Part shown: positions 62,830-64,000 of the stretch, in pieces
Layout: each line of letters opens with the position of its first letter
Position numbering within the stretch: the stretch's first letter is position 1
Assembly: GCA_021234155.1 (NCBI GenBank)
Contig: JAJEKV010000056.1
Coordinates: 4,904,356-4,968,355, forward strand
Source: Isoetes taiwanensis
Taxonomy: Eukaryota; Streptophyta; Lycopodiopsida; Isoetales; Isoetaceae
Reading direction: 5' to 3'
DNA length: 64,000 nt
Program-made: the position numbers and the translations under genes
The notes under the pieces: generated by a model
The model's database searches: none
Told to the model about the DNA's origin: nothing
The model's input: the letters and a program-made list of their open reading frames with translations, nothing else

Positions 62830-64000
62830 GCATTACCTTTGAAAAACACAAATTAAACCATAAACAACCACTCCAAAATAGAAACTTGCCCCTCTGCTTG
62901 AAGAAGCTGACTCAAACATGCACAAACATGCGATTTTCAATACAATACAATACAATACGAATCATAGTTTCCACCATTCGCGAGAATACCCTCGCATAAT
63001 ACCAAGCGGATTAGGCAAACTTAATCCGATGCTTCTTTGGCCCAATCTGTTATGAGCTTCTTGGCAACCTTGAGGGATGTGCGTCCATAACATAGATGTT
63101 ATGTCCATAACATCTACGCTCTTTACCATGTGGTTCTTTTTGACCCTCGATATTCGATGGTTGAATCCTCACGCCATGCCCTGGTATGGCAGAAGTTAGG
63201 CGTTTCACAAAACCATTGCGGTAAATGTTGGGCGTGGACATGTTATAGCCCGGCCTTAAATGGCAAAAATCCATTAAGTCCACAAAAAGCGAGTGTAATT
63301 TTTTGGCGTGGCTATAACGTAATCAAAGACATGGATATACCGGACATGCACGTGGCTATAACGTCACGGTATATCACGGCTCCGTTTCAAAAGCAGAGCT
63401 TTGTGACATGCTCAAAACCGCCATACCGAGGCCTCGAATGCGTTCTTGAAACATAGCGAATGGCTTATCATGAATCCGGCTTGCCATTTGATAGTACACA
63501 ATGTTAGATTGGAACTTCTCCGGGCTAGCTATGGTGACAAATGTCATAATGTGATACAAATCCATTTCGAGTTGTAGAAGACTAAACAAAGGATCAAACT
63601 CTCACCATGTGTTTATGCGAGGAAAGGGGTGCAAATCACGAGGGACCAAATGCAAGCGAGTTGGCATCAACCACGGAATCTGATGTGGTGCCAAAATTTG
63701 GAGCCAACTTGGCTATAGCCTTCTACGCCGTCTTGACCCAAAGACGTTAAAGGCTCATAGCGTGGGTATTACGAGAGGCATTATGGTGTAGGACTTTCAC
63801 GGCCATCACGAGGGGCCTTTTGGTGGCCATAATGCCTCCCAGAATCTATGGTGTTTAATTTGGATAAATCTATGTTGTTAATTTGGGATTTGACTGTTTT
63901 TAACAAACGCCCTCTGTTTTCTTGCAGTCCTAGCTACCCATGTTATTTTTGGACCAAATTGAAACTAAGCCATAAGATCTACAAAGCGTGCATCAACAAT
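62830..64000. other. Right edge: microsatellite and short repeats, no assignable gene
   Basis: A pentanucleotide run of AATAC units lies at 62,939-62,958. gtccataacat is repeated near 63,084 and 63,101, with an inverted atgttat between. ggctataacgt occurs twice (about 63,310 and 63,353), and a small palindromic area lies around 63,800-63,835 (ggccatcacg...ggtggccataatgcc). No protein family was recognised; the longest frame is 108 codons. Confidence 0.4.

Overview
This is nuclear DNA from a land plant. It is repeat-rich and gene-poor: no open frame exceeds 227 codons, and almost every recognisable protein-coding stretch is broken by frameshifts and stops. The plant families seen are PHT1 phosphate transporter, plastid DXS, PPR proteins, LINEs with a plant-type zinc-binding tail, and hAT transposase. 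The low gene density and the age of the transposons would suit a large genome such as a gymnosperm or fern, but nothing here fixes the species. Some frameshifts may be consensus errors of a draft assembly. A four-exon gene at 60,990-62,006 still reads cleanly, so the decay elsewhere is probably mostly real.

Layout. 1-3,070 (-) holds a decayed transposon protein with an SHGKGEHD motif. 4,161-4,925 (+) holds internal exons of a DXS gene (MEP isoprenoid pathway), with introns. 5,940-6,210 is a strong foldback element. 6,791-8,301 (-) is PHT1 copy 1. 13,300-15,810 (-) is a LINE (endonuclease end, reverse transcriptase, zinc-binding tail).

20,885-38,640 is a tandem array of a roughly 3.0-kb unit (A, B, partial C). 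Unit A is split by a 10.1-kb hAT-type element (about 21,740-31,837) with terminal inverted repeats, GC-rich subterminal repeats at both ends, a decayed hAT transposase (BED finger, DUF659-like region, ERNW dimerisation motif) and, inside it, a four-unit tandem array of palindromic repeats (25,472-26,157).

45,700-47,613 (+) is PHT1 copy 2, with three P1BS-type phosphate-starvation motifs and a TATA box in front of a frameshifted coding region. A third small PHT1 scrap lies at 39,430-39,495. 55,660-57,565 holds two tandem PPR fragments. The second is interrupted by a 577-bp element whose ends match the 10.1-kb hAT, so the two look like a large element and its short non-autonomous relative. 57,570-59,090 (-) is a second, different LINE. 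60,990-62,006 (-) is a four-exon gene for a 147-residue protein that I tentatively place near the COA1/TIM21 mitochondrial family; it is the best candidate here for a living gene.

How it fits together: the window mainly records transposition. Host gene pieces (PHT1, DXS, PPR) lie as islands in transposon debris, and the nesting order can be read directly: tandem 3-kb array first, hAT insertion later. Long stretches (8.3-13.1, 16.4-20.9, 26.2-31.4, 40.7-45.7, 48.8-51.4, 53.2-55.6, 62.8-64 kb) hold nothing I can name.
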